64,000 nucleotides of DNA from Rhodococcus sp. Leaf247 (lineage in GTDB: Bacteria > Actinomycetota > Actinomycetes > Mycobacteriales > Mycobacteriaceae). The stretch covers positions 539,525-603,524 of the forward strand of contig NZ_LMRP01000004.1 of assembly GCF_001426185.1 (NCBI RefSeq), given 5' to 3'. Shown here in pieces: positions 34,802 through 44,146 of the stretch; within the stretch, counting starts at the first letter, position 1, and each line of letters starts with the position of its first letter. A program made the position numbers and the translations under genes. Under the pieces are notes generated by a model, which saw only the letters and a program-made list of their open reading frames with translations, was not told where the DNA came from and did no database searches.

Positions 34802-35644
34802 TCAGACGTCCAGGTCCGTCAGCCATTGCTGCACGGTGCGCGGGGTGATACCGAGCAGGTGCTGCGCGGACCTGTCCGGGGTGATGACCTCACCGGGCAG
34901 CGTGTATCGGTGGTGGTAGGACTCCACGACGGGCCCGGCGGCTCCTGCCCCGAACAGGGGAGTGATGAGGTCGCCGTAGTGGTCGGGGGTGATGGCGCGG
35001 AAGGTCACGGGCCGGTCGAGGTACGCGGCGAATCCTGCGGCGACGTCGGCACCGACGAGGCCGGGCAGTGCACCGACCGACACGACGCCGGTGACGGTGT
35101 GGTCGGTGAGCAGACGAACGGCGACGTCGGCGATGTCGAGGTGTGAGCTCCAGGACACGGCGTAGTCGTCCCGGATCGGGTACATGAGGACGCCGTCGTC
35201 GCGTACCGGTCCGAGGGATATGGGGAGCAGGAAGTTCTCGAGGAACACGCGGGGCTCGATCACGGCATGGGACACGCCGCTGTCGGCCAGCTCGCGGGCG
35301 AGGACCTCGGGAGCCGACGTCGGCGGGGTGGAGTCGTCGATGGTGGATCCACTGGTGGAGAACACGACTCGGGCAGGGCGCGCGCGCCGGACGGCCTCGG
35401 CGACAGCGTGGGCCGCGGCCATCTGGACATCGAGGGGACCGATGGGAATATGGACGAAGACGCCGTCCGCGCCGGTGTAGGCGTCGACGAGCGAGTCGAC
35501 GGAGGTGTAGTCGACGGCCACCGCCGGGCCCTCGACGGACGAGGTGTCGCGGACAGCGGCGGTGCCGGAGTGGCCGGCCGCGGTGAGTGCGGCGAGGACG
35601 GGAGAACCCTGAGCGCCCGTGGCGCCGTGAACGATGTAGGTCAT
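34802..35644 (-). CDS. NmrA-like NAD(P)-binding protein
   Basis: The 280-residue protein starts YIVHGATGAQGSPVLAAL, the nucleotide-binding GxTGxxG of atypical SDRs. It has FVHIPIGP, VVFSTSGSTID and ISLGPVRDDG. It resembles NmrA/quinone-reductase-2-type proteins (redox sensing or quinone reduction). It is divergent from an HxlR regulator at a 63-bp gap, a very common pairing for electrophile-responsive reductases. Confidence 0.85.
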   Translation of the reverse strand: MTYIVHGATGAQGSPVLAALTAAGHSGTAAVRDTSSVEGPAVAVDYTSVDSLVDAYTGADGVFVHIPIGPLDVQMAAAHAVAEAVRRARPARVVFSTSGSTIDDSTPPTSAPEVLARELADSGVSHAVIEPRVFLENFLLPISLGPVRDDGVLMYPIRDDYAVSWSSHLDIADVAVRLLTDHTVTGVVSVGALPGLVGADVAAGFAAYLDRPVTFRAITPDHYGDLITPLFGAGAAGPVVESYHHRYTLPGEVITPDRSAQHLLGITPRTVQQWLTDLDV

Positions 35645-35653
35645 GAACCCATT

Positions 35654-35688
35654 AGTGCATGCGATGCAGTGGTTACATCAAGTGCACT
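35654..35688. promoter_or_regulatory. Probable HxlR operator region
   Basis: The 63-bp divergent gap contains AGTGCA at 35654 and the perfect 8-bp palindrome AGTGCACT at 35681-35688, with GCAGT between. This is a plausible binding array for the adjacent HxlR regulator. Confidence 0.4.
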
Positions 35689-35707
35689 GGCTGTAACGTG
35701 GGGATAC

Positions 35708-36058
35708 ATGAGGCCGATCGCGTTCGAGGACTGCTCCGTCGAGACCTGCGGAGTGACGCGGTTCCTGAGTCTGCTGGACGGCCCGTGGGCCACGTTGATC
35801 GTGCGCGAACTGTTGGGTGGTCCCCACCGATTCGGCGAACTGCTCACTGCACTCGACGGAATCAGTGCCCACACGTTGACCAATCGTCTGCGCAAGTTCG
35901 AGACCCACGGGTTGCTCGTACGGACGGTGTACCCGGAGATTCCGCCGCGGGTGGTCTACGAACTCACGCCGCTGGGGCAGGGGCTCCGGCCGGTGTTGGA
36001 CGCCATGAACGCGTGGGCCATGACCGTGCCCATCGCCGGTGTGGTCGAACGCGCCTAA
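35708..36058 (+). CDS. HxlR-family transcriptional regulator
   Basis: The 116-residue protein has the family's N-terminal Cys residues (EDCSVETCGVTRFL) and winged helix (GPWATLIVRELLGGPHRFGELL, GISAHTLTNRLRKFETHGLL, YELTPLGQGL). HxlR proteins often sense electrophiles through such cysteines. It likely represses the divergent NmrA-like gene. Its end overlaps the 3' end of the convergent SigC gene by 4 bp. Confidence 0.92.
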   Translation: MRPIAFEDCSVETCGVTRFLSLLDGPWATLIVRELLGGPHRFGELLTALDGISAHTLTNRLRKFETHGLLVRTVYPEIPPRVVYELTPLGQGLRPVLDAMNAWAMTVPIAGVVERA

Positions 36059-36627
36059 CCCGTGTCGGAACCGACTTCGCCGACCCCGGCGATCAACTGT
36101 TCACGCGCACGCGCCACCCGTGAGCGGACTGTGCCGATGGGGCACCCGCACACATCAGCCGCCTCCTGGTAGGACAGCCCGAGCACCTGCGTCAGGATCA
36201 GTGCCTCGCGCCGGTCCGCGGGCAGATCGGCCAGCATCATGCGCACTTCCACCAGGTCCTCCGCGACGTTCGGCCCCGTGGAGGCACTCTGCGCGGAATC
36301 CGCCACGGCCACCCAGTCGTCGCTTCCGACGAGCCGCGGGCGAGCCATCGCCGACCTGACCTGATCGACCACCACGCGTCTGGCGATGGACAGGAGCCAG
36401 GTGCGCGCGGAGGACTGCGCCGCGAAACGCGGGAGGGATGTCATCGCGCGGAGGTACGTCTCCTGCGTGAGATCGTCCGCCGCGGACGGGGAGCTCAGAT
36501 GGGCGACGAATCGCCACACGTCACGCTGTGTCTCTCGAACGAAGGACTCGAGTGCGCGGTGATCACCTCGGCCGGCGGCGAGCGCCAACTTGGTGGTGTG
36601 CACGTCGTGCTCGGCTCGGGAACTCAC
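36055..36627 (-). CDS. sigC: ECF sigma factor, SigC-like
   Basis: The GTG at 36627 gives 190 residues, the size of mycobacterial SigC. Region 2 (DDLTQETYLRAMTSLPRF, SARTWLLSIARRVVVD) and region 4 (LGLSYQEAADVCGCPIGTVRSRVARAR) are clear. QRDVWRFVAHLS and the VCGCPxGTxRSRVAR wording match M. tuberculosis SigC closely. SigC in M. tuberculosis has been tied to the ctpB/nrp copper-acquisition genes. Here the gene is divergent from a zinc-finger membrane protein and a copper ATPase, so control of the copper/isonitrile genes is likely but inferred. Two repeats in its leader may control it. Confidence 0.88.
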   Translation of the reverse strand: MSSRAEHDVHTTKLALAAGRGDHRALESFVRETQRDVWRFVAHLSSPSAADDLTQETYLRAMTSLPRFAAQSSARTWLLSIARRVVVDQVRSAMARPRLVGSDDWVAVADSAQSASTGPNVAEDLVEVRMMLADLPADRREALILTQVLGLSYQEAADVCGCPIGTVRSRVARAREQLIAGVGEVGSDTG

Positions 36628-36630
36628 ACC

Positions 36631-36664
36631 TTCAGTGTAGTTGATGACCTTCAGTGCTATTGAA
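36631..36664. promoter_or_regulatory. Paired operator candidates between sigC and the zinc-finger gene
   Basis: The gap holds TTCAGTGTAGTTGAT (36631-36645) and TTCAGTGCTATTGAA (36650-36664), 19 bp apart. The second matches TTCAGT-N3-ATTGAA, as at 30268-30282. On the sigC strand this gives two CACTGAAGGT direct repeats just before the GTG. Confidence 0.45.
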
Positions 36665-36710
36665 AAGGCCCGTCGGGAACTTTTCCGCCGTCCCGGGCGA
36701 CCATTGACTC

Positions 36711-37469
36711 GTGGACTGCACACTCGCGCGAGAAGCGTTGTCGGCGCGCATCGACGGCGAACGGGAGCCCGTACCGTCCGCCCGGACCGACGAGCACCTG
36801 GAGTCCTGCGCCCGGTGCCAGAACTGGTACGCCTCCGCGACCGAGCTGACGCGCAGTCTCCGTGTCGGGTCCGCCCCACGCACCCCGGATCTGACGGCGC
36901 AGATACTCGACGCCGTCGGCGTCCGTGCGCCGCGCGGTCGTCCCCGTCGCGTAGCGCGGTGGGTGTGCCGAGACCATCCGTGGAGAGCCGCCCTCGTTCT
37001 CGTGGCCATGGCGCAGATCTCGCTCGGCGTCGCACAACTCCTCGGAGTAGGACACACCCCTACGGCCGACCCCATGGCGATGGGTCACGAGTCGATGGCC
37101 GGACACCTGTTCAACGAGAGCACCGCGTGGAACATCGCTGTCGGGATCGGATTCCTCGTCGCCGCGTGGCGACCGGCAGCGTCGGCAGGCTTGATGCCGG
37201 TCCTGGTCGCCTTCACCGGGCTGCTCGCGGTGTTCGTGATCACCGACTCGATATCCGGCCAGGTGACCATCCAACGCGTCGCGTCCCACGCCATCATCGC
37301 CGTCGGTGTCGCGGTCACCGCGATGGTCCGGCGCAGCGCGAACGGGTCGACATCACCATCACCGCAACGCGTGTCGCACAGCGACGACGAGGGCGTCATC
37401 GTTCCGGACGGCGCGCGCCAGGGGCGCCGACGCGGCCACCTGCGAGAGGCCGACGACTCCGCCGCGTGA
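36711..37469 (+). CDS. Zinc-finger (zf-HC2) membrane protein, possible SigC anti-sigma factor
   Basis: The GTG start gives 252 residues. The N-terminal domain has the anti-sigma-type zinc motif HLESCARC (His-x3-Cys-x2-Cys) near residues 29-36. It is followed by a linker and about four TM helices ([20 protein letters not shown]..., [33 protein letters not shown]), with a Met/His-rich loop ([13 protein letters not shown]) between TM1 and TM2 that could bind copper outside the cell. Being divergent from the SigC gene, it may sense copper and hold SigC; mycobacterial SigC is usually described without an anti-sigma factor, so this needs proof. Confidence 0.75.
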   Translation: MDCTLAREALSARIDGEREPVPSARTDEHLESCARCQNWYASATELTRSLRVGSAPRTPDLTAQILDAVGVRAPRGRPRRVARWVCRDHPWRAALVLVAMAQISLGVAQLLGVGHTPTADPMAMGHESMAGHLFNESTAWNIAVGIGFLVAAWRPAASAGLMPVLVAFTGLLAVFVITDSISGQVTIQRVASHAIIAVGVAVTAMVRRSANGSTSPSPQRVSHSDDEGVIVPDGARQGRRRGHLREADDSAA

Positions 37470-37518
37470 CATCCCCACTCCACCGAAACCGCAGTGTCGA
37501 ACGAAAGAGCTGATCACC

Positions 37519-39825
37519 ATGTCCGTCGGCACCCACCAGAACACCGTCCTCGCTGACATCGCCGGCGATGCGACGTTAGTGCGTGTCGCACTCGCCGTCG
37601 AGGGCATGACGTGCGGTGCCTGCGCCAACCGGATCGAGCGCAAGCTCAACAAGGTCGACGGGGTGAAGGCCTCGGTGAACTACGCCACCGCGGTCGCCAC
37701 CATCGAGGCTCCGCGGTCCGTCACCACAGCAGACCTGTGCGCGATGGTCGAGGCCGTCGGATTCACAGCCGCGGAGTTCACCGACGACACCCGCGTCGAC
37801 ACCACGGCCGAGGACGCGCATTCCCGAGACCTGTTCCGCCGCCTCGTCGTCGCCCTGGTTCTGTTCGTTCCGCTGGCCGATCTGTCCATCATGTTCGCCG
37901 TCGTGCCCGACACACGCATCACGGGGTGGCAGTTCATCCTGCTGGCGCTCGCTGCCCCGGTCGTCCTGTGGTCGGCGTTGCCGTTCCACCGGGCAGCGTT
38001 GTCCGGATTCGCGCACCGCACCACCACGATGGACACGTTGGTGTCCACGGGCATCATCGCGGCCACCGGGTGGTCCGTCTACTCGATGTTCTTCCAGGCC
38101 TCCACGGCGGATCAGACCCGGGGCATCTGGGCGGCTATCACGTCCAGCGACGCGATCTACCTCGAAGTGGCAGCCGGCGTCACAGTGTTCGTACTCGCCG
38201 GCCGCTACTTCGAGGCAAAGGCCAAACGCCGTGCCGGCGGCGCCCTTCGAGCCCTCGCCGCTCTCGGAGCTCGAGATGTCTCGGTGCTCGTCCGCGGTGG
38301 CGGCGAACTACGGATTCCCGTCTCGGAACTGAAGGAAGGGCAGCAGTTCGTCGTCCGTCCGGGGGAGGTGATCGCCGCGGACGGTCTCGTCGTGGACGGA
38401 CACTGCACTGTCGACACCAGTGCCATGACCGGTGAGTCGCTTCCCGTCGACAATGAGGTCGGCACGGCGGTGACCGGCGGCACCGTCGTGCTGGACGGAC
38501 GTCTCGTCGTCGAGGCCGCCGCGGTCGGGGCCGACACCGCGCTGGCCGGCATGATCAGGTTGGTCGACGCCGCCCAAACGGGCAAGGCCGATCTGCAGCG
38601 CCTGGCGGACCGCATCTCCGGCATCTTCGTTCCCGTAGTGTTCCTGCTCTCGGCCGCGACATTCGCCGGATGGGTTGTCGGCAGCGGCGACATGAACGCA
38701 GCGGTCAGCGCAGCACTCGCGGTCCTGATCATCGCCTGCCCCTGTGCGCTGGGCCTGGCCACACCCACAGCGTTGATGGTGGCCTCCGGCCGCGGGGCGC
38801 AACTGGGGGTGTTCATCAAGGGACATCAGGCGCTGGAGGCCACACGCACGGTCGACACCGTCGTCTTCGACAAGACCGGGACCATCACCACCGGAGCGCT
38901 GACGTTCGAATCGATCGTCGTCGCTCACGGGGAGAACGAGGACGATCTGCTCCGACTCGCCGGAGCCGTGGAGGTCGCATCCGAGCACGCGATCGCGGCC
39001 GCGATCGTCGGCGCCGCTCGTGACCGACTGGGGACACTTCCGTCGGTCGACGATTTCGTCGCGCTCCCCGGACTGGGGGCACGAGGGCTCGTGGACGGCC
39101 GAGCCGTGGAGATCGGACGGCGGCGATTGTTCGAGGACAGGCAGTGGCCCGTTCCAGGAATTCTCGCCCGTGCACAGCACGGAAGTGAGCGCAGGGGAGC
39201 GACAGCCGTCTATCTGGCAGTCGACGGCCGAGTGCGGGCAGTTCTCGTCGTCTCCGACACGGTCAAGCCGTCCGCCGCCGCGGCCGTCGCGCAGCTGCAC
39301 GCGCTCGGGCTCCGCACTTTGCTCGTCACGGGCGACAACGCCTACGCCGCGCAGGCAGTCGCCGACGCCGTGGGCATCACCGACGTCGTCGCCGAGGTGC
39401 TCCCCGAGGGCAAGGTCGAGATCGTCTCGTCGCTGCGCGAGAGCGGCCGCACGGTCGCCATGGTGGGCGACGGCATCAATGACGGACCGGCCCTCGCCAC
39501 AGCGGACCTCGGTCTGGCGATCGGTGCGGGGACCGATGTCGCCATCGGCGCCGCCGACATCATCGTCGTCCGGGACGACCTCGGTGCTGTGGTGGATTCT
39601 CTGGGCCTGGCGAAGGCCACGCTCGCGACGATCAAGGGAAACATGGTGTGGGCGTTCGGCTACAACGTCGCCGCCATCCCCGTCGCAGCGGCCGGACTGC
39701 TCACTCCGCTCCTGGCCGGGGCGGCCATGGCGTTCTCCTCGTTCTTCGTCGTCTCGAACTCTTTGCGACTACGCCGTTTTCGAAGCTCCAACTCGGTCAC
39801 CGGCGAGCGGGAATCGCCGCGCTGA
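37519..39825 (+). CDS. Copper-type P1B ATPase (CtpA/CtpB-like)
   Basis: The 768-residue protein is full length. It has an N-terminal metal-binding domain with GMTCGAC (M30-TC-GA-C35), eight TM helices, TGES actuator motif, CPC in the transport helix (C407-P-C409), phosphorylation site D451KTGT, SEHAIA where many copper pumps have SEHPLA, and [12 protein letters not shown]. The CPC and TM wording indicate Cu(I) transport. It lies 49 bp after the zinc-finger protein and before DsbA/VKOR genes, so it may load copper onto exported cuproenzymes rather than only detoxify (CtpB-like role, inferred). Confidence 0.93.
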   Translation: MSVGTHQNTVLADIAGDATLVRVALAVEGMTCGACANRIERKLNKVDGVKASVNYATAVATIEAPRSVTTADLCAMVEAVGFTAAEFTDDTRVDTTAEDAHSRDLFRRLVVALVLFVPLADLSIMFAVVPDTRITGWQFILLALAAPVVLWSALPFHRAALSGFAHRTTTMDTLVSTGIIAATGWSVYSMFFQASTADQTRGIWAAITSSDAIYLEVAAGVTVFVLAGRYFEAKAKRRAGGALRALAALGARDVSVLVRGGGELRIPVSELKEGQQFVVRPGEVIAADGLVVDGHCTVDTSAMTGESLPVDNEVGTAVTGGTVVLDGRLVVEAAAVGADTALAGMIRLVDAAQTGKADLQRLADRISGIFVPVVFLLSAATFAGWVVGSGDMNAAVSAALAVLIIACPCALGLATPTALMVASGRGAQLGVFIKGHQALEATRTVDTVVFDKTGTITTGALTFESIVVAHGENEDDLLRLAGAVEVASEHAIAAAIVGAARDRLGTLPSVDDFVALPGLGARGLVDGRAVEIGRRRLFEDRQWPVPGILARAQHGSERRGATAVYLAVDGRVRAVLVVSDTVKPSAAAAVAQLHALGLRTLLVTGDNAYAAQAVADAVGITDVVAEVLPEGKVEIVSSLRESGRTVAMVGDGINDGPALATADLGLAIGAGTDVAIGAADIIVVRDDLGAVVDSLGLAKATLATIKGNMVWAFGYNVAAIPVAAAGLLTPLLAGAAMAFSSFFVVSNSLRLRRFRSSNSVTGERESPR

Positions 39826-39901
39826 GGGTTCGCGGGAACTTTCTCGATGGAGCGGCCGACTTCTCTTCCGTCACCACTCCACGAGAAGAGAGAACCACAT
39901 C

Positions 39902-40633
39902 GTGTCCAAGACCGACCGTGCCCAGCGTAATGCGCTGGCGGAAGCCGAACGCAGACGTTCGGTGCTCATCCGCGCCGGAATCACCGCCGCCCTGGTCGTT
40001 TTCGCGCTGATCGTGGGCATCGTGGTCATCTCCGGCCGCGACACCCCCGGCGCAGCGGCTGCGCCGGCGTCGGTCACCGATACCGGCGCCCTGCGCGCAG
40101 CCGAGCCCGACGTCGAGACCCTCGGCGGCGGGCAGACACCCACACGAGTCCTGACGATCTACGAGGACTTCCAGTGCCCGAGCTGCCGAGCCTTCGAAGC
40201 CACCTTCGGTAGTGCCCTCGACGAGCTCCGCACGAGCGGGGCCGCGGCGATCGACTACCACCCGATCGCGATCCTCGACCGGATGTCGACCACCGACTAC
40301 TCCACACGCGCTGCCAACGCGTCCCTGTGCGTGGCTGATTCGTCGATGGACAACTGGCTGCGCTTCCATTCGTCAGCCTACGAACAGCAGCCCGCCGAAG
40401 GTGGTGCCGGACTGACGGACGATCAGCTCACCGAGATGGCAGTGGCGGCGGGTGCACCCGAGACGGTCGGCGAGTGCATCGCCGACGGAACCCACACCGA
40501 CTGGGTCGCCTCCTCCACCCAGTCGGTGCTAGAGACCAACGTGAATTCGACTCCGACCGTCCTGCTCAACGGCGAACCCCTCCAGCTGACAACCCCCGAG
40601 GCACTGACCGCCGCCGTGCTCGCGATCTCGTGA
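39902..40633 (+). CDS. Membrane-anchored DsbA-like thiol oxidoreductase
   Basis: The GTG at 39902 gives 243 residues. It has a cytoplasmic basic N-terminus, one TM anchor (21-43), and a thioredoxin_4 domain with the active site C92-P-S-C95 and the cis-Pro segment NSTPTVLLNG. It introduces or reshuffles disulfides outside the membrane. The next gene, VKOR, overlaps its stop (GTGA) and is the standard re-oxidising partner in actinobacteria. Confidence 0.92.
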   Translation: MSKTDRAQRNALAEAERRRSVLIRAGITAALVVFALIVGIVVISGRDTPGAAAAPASVTDTGALRAAEPDVETLGGGQTPTRVLTIYEDFQCPSCRAFEATFGSALDELRTSGAAAIDYHPIAILDRMSTTDYSTRAANASLCVADSSMDNWLRFHSSAYEQQPAEGGAGLTDDQLTEMAVAAGAPETVGECIADGTHTDWVASSTQSVLETNVNSTPTVLLNGEPLQLTTPEALTAAVLAIS

Positions 40634-41217
40634 CCGACGTCCTCGCGAGCACCGAGGTGTCCGGACGCCCCCCGCTCGGCCGCGTCGCGGGCGGGGGGAT
40701 CCTCGTCGCCGGGGCGATCGGACTCCTGGCGGCGCTGGTGTTGGTCATCGAGCGATATCGGCTGTTGCTCGACCCCAGCTATGTACCGTCCTGCAGTCTC
40801 AACCCGGTTCTGTCGTGCGGGTCGGTGATGACCACGCCGCAGGCCGCGCTGTTCGGCTTCCCCAACCCCATCCTGGGAATCCCCGCGTTCACGGTGGTGG
40901 TGGTGACCGGCGTCCTCTGTCTCGGCGGTGTCCGTGTCCCGCGGTGGTACTGGGCGGGGTTGGCGATCGGACTGTCGGTCGGGGTGGTGTTCGTGCACTG
41001 GTTGATCTTTCAGAGCCTGTACCGGATCGGCGCACTGTGTCCCTACTGCATGGTCGTGTGGGCGGTCACCGTGCCGCTGTGGGTGGTCGCGGTCTCCCGC
41101 GCGACGCAGTGGGCACCGTTCGTCAGATGGAGATGGACCATCGTCGCCCTCTGGTTCACCGCAGTGATCCTGCTGTGCGGGGAACGATTCCTCGACTACT
41201 GGCAGACCCTGCTCTAG
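40630..41217 (+). CDS. VKOR-family disulfide bond generator
   Basis: The 195-residue membrane protein has about five TM helices, the loop cysteines C55 and C63 (PSCSLNPVLSC) and the quinone-site pair C137-P-Y-C140. It matches bacterial VKOR, which passes electrons from DsbA to quinone. Clustered with the copper pump, the pair may mature secreted copper proteins. It ends convergent to a small minus-strand gene that overlaps it by a few bases. Confidence 0.93.
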   Translation: MTDVLASTEVSGRPPLGRVAGGGILVAGAIGLLAALVLVIERYRLLLDPSYVPSCSLNPVLSCGSVMTTPQAALFGFPNPILGIPAFTVVVVTGVLCLGGVRVPRWYWAGLAIGLSVGVVFVHWLIFQSLYRIGALCPYCMVVWAVTVPLWVVAVSRATQWAPFVRWRWTIVALWFTAVILLCGERFLDYWQTLL

Positions 41218-41384
41218 CTCGGATGCGGCACTGTCCCGGCCGCATCGACGGCCACGACCACCGCGAGCAGGGCAATCGCCAGGATTCCGACCAGTCGCGC
41301 GTCCCGCCGGTGTTCGACCCGTGCTCCCAACCACGACGCCAACGCGACGAGAACGACGAGAACCACGAGATGGACGTCGATCAT
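41214..41384 (-). CDS. 56-residue membrane protein downstream of CopD/CtaG
   Basis: A short frame from ATG 41384 to TAG 41214-41216 encodes two hydrophobic helices (LVVLVVLVALASWLG and LVGILAIALLAVVVAV) joined by a basic loop (ARVEHRRDAR). It starts 10 bp after the CopD/CtaG stop on the same strand, as expected for the last gene of that operon. The family is not recognised; an accessory subunit of copper or oxidase assembly is a guess. Confidence 0.6.
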   Translation of the reverse strand: MIDVHLVVLVVLVALASWLGARVEHRRDARLVGILAIALLAVVVAVDAAGTVPHPS

Positions 41385-41394
41385 GCGCGCACGT

Positions 41395-43416
41395 TCACTT
41401 CCGCGTTCTGGCCAACTGGGCCAGCATCGCGTTGTAGGCCGCGAGCTCGTCGTCGTCGGTGCGATCGGCTGCCCGGTCCTCCCGCACCTCGGTCTTCCTG
41501 TCCTGGCGCGCCCACTGCGTCACCAGAGCGAGGACGACCATCACCAGCGGGACCTCGCTCGACGCCCACGCCAAGCCCCCGCCGAAGCGCTGATCACTCG
41601 CGAGGTCCTGGACCCAGGGGAGGTCGAGGTATCGATAGAACGTACCGCCGATGAGACGGTCCATCGTCATCACCGCGATACCGAAGAACGCGTGAAAAGG
41701 CATGGCCGCGAACAGCAACGCCAGCCGACCGAGGTGCGGTAGACGCTTCGGGCCCGGATCGATCCCGATGATGACCCAGTAGTAGAGGTACCCGGTGACG
41801 ATGAAATGGATGTTCATGAGTTCGTGACCCCAGTGGTACCGCACCAACTCGTCGAACAGTGGGCTGAAGTACACCGCGAACGGCGAGAGCACGAACAGTC
41901 CGACGGCGACAGCCGGGTTGGACAGAACCCGAAGTAGCGGTGAGTGCACGACCATGACGATCCATTCGCGCGGCCCGGGGGCGCTGCCGTCCCGCGCGGC
42001 CGGCAGTGCACGGAGCGCGAGAGTGACCGGCCCGCCGAGAACGAGTAGCACAGGAACGAACATGTTCAATGTCATGTGCACGCCCATGTGGACGCCGAAC
42101 ATCGCCGAACCGTAGGCGCCCACCCCGGAACTGGTCGTCACCAACAGGGTCAGGCACCCTGATGCCCAGGCGACGGTGCGTCCGAGCGGCCACGTGTCGC
42201 CGCGCCTGCGCAGGCGGACGACGGCCCACCCGTACAGCCCGGCCAACAGGACCGCGCCTGCGCCGGTGACGAAGTCGAAGCGCCAGAACGAGGCGAACTG
42301 CGAGAGCGACGGGGGACCAGTGGGCTGAAACCCGAGAAAGACGTCATAGACGGTGGATGCGGTGACCAGAAAAGCCGGAGCAGGCCGCACGGCCATGAGC
42401 ACGACCAGCGCCCAGACGAACACCAGGATCACCGACGACGCCTGTGCCGACACTCGCATGTACCGATCGGACGGAGGACGCCGAACAGCCGCAGTCACGG
42501 CGAGGACCGCGGAGACCAGGACGAGTGCCCCTGCCACGAGGGCGAATCGGCCGTACTCCGAATTGAACACAGCTCCCGACGGAAGGAGGATGACGGCCAC
42601 CACGATCGCTGGTCCCACGGTGAGAACCGCCGCGCACGAGGCGACGACACGATGCCGGGACACGGCCAGGTCGCATTCGCGCGCGTCGCGTCCGTCCACG
42701 CGCAGGATCATCGAGCGCAACGAGATCGCGGCGCCGGTCCACACGGAGAAGGCGACCATCGCCACGATGACTGCGCTGGTACCGATGTCGTGATCGCGGC
42801 CCTGCCCGGCGTTGCCGATCACCCAGGCCGGGAGAATCCCGATCACGGAGACAGCGGCCGACGCGGCTAGCGGTACCCAGTTCAGACTCCAACGCGTGAG
42901 GACGACCACGGCGAGAGCGGCGACTGCGCTCACCATCCACGCCTTCGGTGCCTCGTTCGGCGCCACGAGGTCGAGAAGTGCGCCGCGCCGCACGGCATCG
43001 CCCAGACCGATCCCGGTGGCATCCGCCGCGGACACCGGAATCAATGCTGCGGACGACATCAGCCAGACGGAGCTGGAACGCGCGGCGATCAACAGTGCCG
43101 CATAGCCCTCCGGGCCGATGCGCCCGGACTTGGTGACCCGTGTGCAGGTGAGTGCGTGCACCAGCGCCCCGAGCGTGACCGCGCCGGACAGGGCAGCGAC
43201 GAACCGCAGCACCACGTACAGCTGGGAGGTGACGATGCCGGGATACGAGTCTCCGCTCGCGAGGTAGCGGGTGTCACCGGAGACCGCGGTGACCGACACG
43301 ACGAGGCCGACTGCGACGACGATCGTCGCAGTGAGCACATGGGTCGACAGTGTGCGAGAGGGCCGCGACGACGCGTCTCCTGACGAACGCATCCCCGGTG
43401 TCATCGGCCGCTGCAC
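41395..43416 (-). CDS. CopD/CtaG fusion: copper and cytochrome oxidase assembly membrane protein
   Basis: Up to 673 residues (starts at 43416, 43404 or 43392 are all possible). The N-terminal half has about nine TM helices of the CopD type. The C-terminal half is a CtaG_Caa3-type domain (MFGVHMGVHMTLNMFVPVLL, YHWGHELMNIHFIVTGYLYYW, MPFHAFFGIAVMTMD) rich in His/Met copper ligands. The same fusion is Rv0102 in M. tuberculosis, beside ctpB and the isonitrile lipopeptide genes. It probably moves copper toward respiratory oxidase. DUF5134 lies upstream and a 56-aa protein downstream. Confidence 0.9.
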   Translation of the reverse strand: MQRPMTPGMRSSGDASSRPSRTLSTHVLTATIVVAVGLVVSVTAVSGDTRYLASGDSYPGIVTSQLYVVLRFVAALSGAVTLGALVHALTCTRVTKSGRIGPEGYAALLIAARSSSVWLMSSAALIPVSAADATGIGLGDAVRRGALLDLVAPNEAPKAWMVSAVAALAVVVLTRWSLNWVPLAASAAVSVIGILPAWVIGNAGQGRDHDIGTSAVIVAMVAFSVWTGAAISLRSMILRVDGRDARECDLAVSRHRVVASCAAVLTVGPAIVVAVILLPSGAVFNSEYGRFALVAGALVLVSAVLAVTAAVRRPPSDRYMRVSAQASSVILVFVWALVVLMAVRPAPAFLVTASTVYDVFLGFQPTGPPSLSQFASFWRFDFVTGAGAVLLAGLYGWAVVRLRRRGDTWPLGRTVAWASGCLTLLVTTSSGVGAYGSAMFGVHMGVHMTLNMFVPVLLVLGGPVTLALRALPAARDGSAPGPREWIVMVVHSPLLRVLSNPAVAVGLFVLSPFAVYFSPLFDELVRYHWGHELMNIHFIVTGYLYYWVIIGIDPGPKRLPHLGRLALLFAAMPFHAFFGIAVMTMDRLIGGTFYRYLDLPWVQDLASDQRFGGGLAWASSEVPLVMVVLALVTQWARQDRKTEVREDRAADRTDDDELAAYNAMLAQLARTRK

Positions 43417-43441
43417 TGGTCACGGTGGGTCGAGGAAGACG

Positions 43442-44146
43442 TCACATCACTCCCATCATGATGGCCATCCCGCCGGCCATGGCCACCTCGCACGCGGCGG
43501 CGAGGGTCAGCGGCTGGTACACGCGTCCCACGGTGGCCACTGCACCGCGCTTCGCGGTGGTGGGGGCCAGGGCGGCGTCCTGTTCGACTGCGAACATGCG
43601 GTGGAGCCAGAGGATCGCGGCCGCGGCGAACGCCAGCGTCAGAGCGTAAGATACGAGGGAGACCCACTCCGAACCCGCGCTCGTCCGAGCAGAAGTCTCC
43701 ATCGCCGCGTGATGGGCGTGCGCGGACGCGTCACCAGCCATCGAATCGCCACCGGAATGATCGTGTGCGGCGGTGTCGGGCAACCACCCGGCCATGACGA
43801 CCACCATCCACACCATCGCGGCCATCATGAATGCGTGATAAGCGGCCATCACGGGACCATGACGACCGACGTCCACCCGTCGCCGCACACTCGCGAGAAC
43901 ACCCTGCGCGGCCGTGAACACGAACCACAGGGTGGCCGCACCGAAGAAGACGCCCTGGGGGAGCAGGGGTACACCGAGGCCCCACGGCCACGCCATCGCG
44001 ATCATCGCCACACACATCGCCAGGTGCAGGCCATGATCGATCACACCGCGGGTCCGCCCGACGTGGGCCAGCCGCGACACGCAATAGCCGGCGGCGGCGA
44101 CGAACAGGGCCGTACAGATCCAGCGCAACGTGCCATCGGCGATCAC
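43442..44146 (-). CDS. DUF5134 His-rich membrane protein
   Basis: The GTG at 44146 gives 234 residues; longer frames upstream have no support. There are about six TM helices with His/Met-rich segments (HDHSGGDSMAGDASAHAHHAAM and helices such as YHAFMMAAMVWMVVVMAG, described in pieces). DUF5134 proteins sit in copper loci of mycolata. The 25-bp distance to CopD/CtaG suggests co-transcription. A copper-binding role is likely but not proven. Confidence 0.82.
   Translation of the reverse strand: MIADGTLRWICTALFVAAAGYCVSRLAHVGRTRGVIDHGLHLAMCVAMIAMAWPWGLGVPLLPQGVFFGAATLWFVFTAAQGVLASVRRRVDVGRHGPVMAAYHAFMMAAMVWMVVVMAGWLPDTAAHDHSGGDSMAGDASAHAHHAAMETSARTSAGSEWVSLVSYALTLAFAAAAILWLHRMFAVEQDAALAPTTAKRGAVATVGRVYQPLTLAAACEVAMAGGMAIMMGVM

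Noticed and set aside
36711-37469. Part of the Cu-ATPase as an upstream metal-binding extension
   Set aside because: It has its own start, a zinc-finger/TM architecture and a stop 49 bp before the ATPase ATG.
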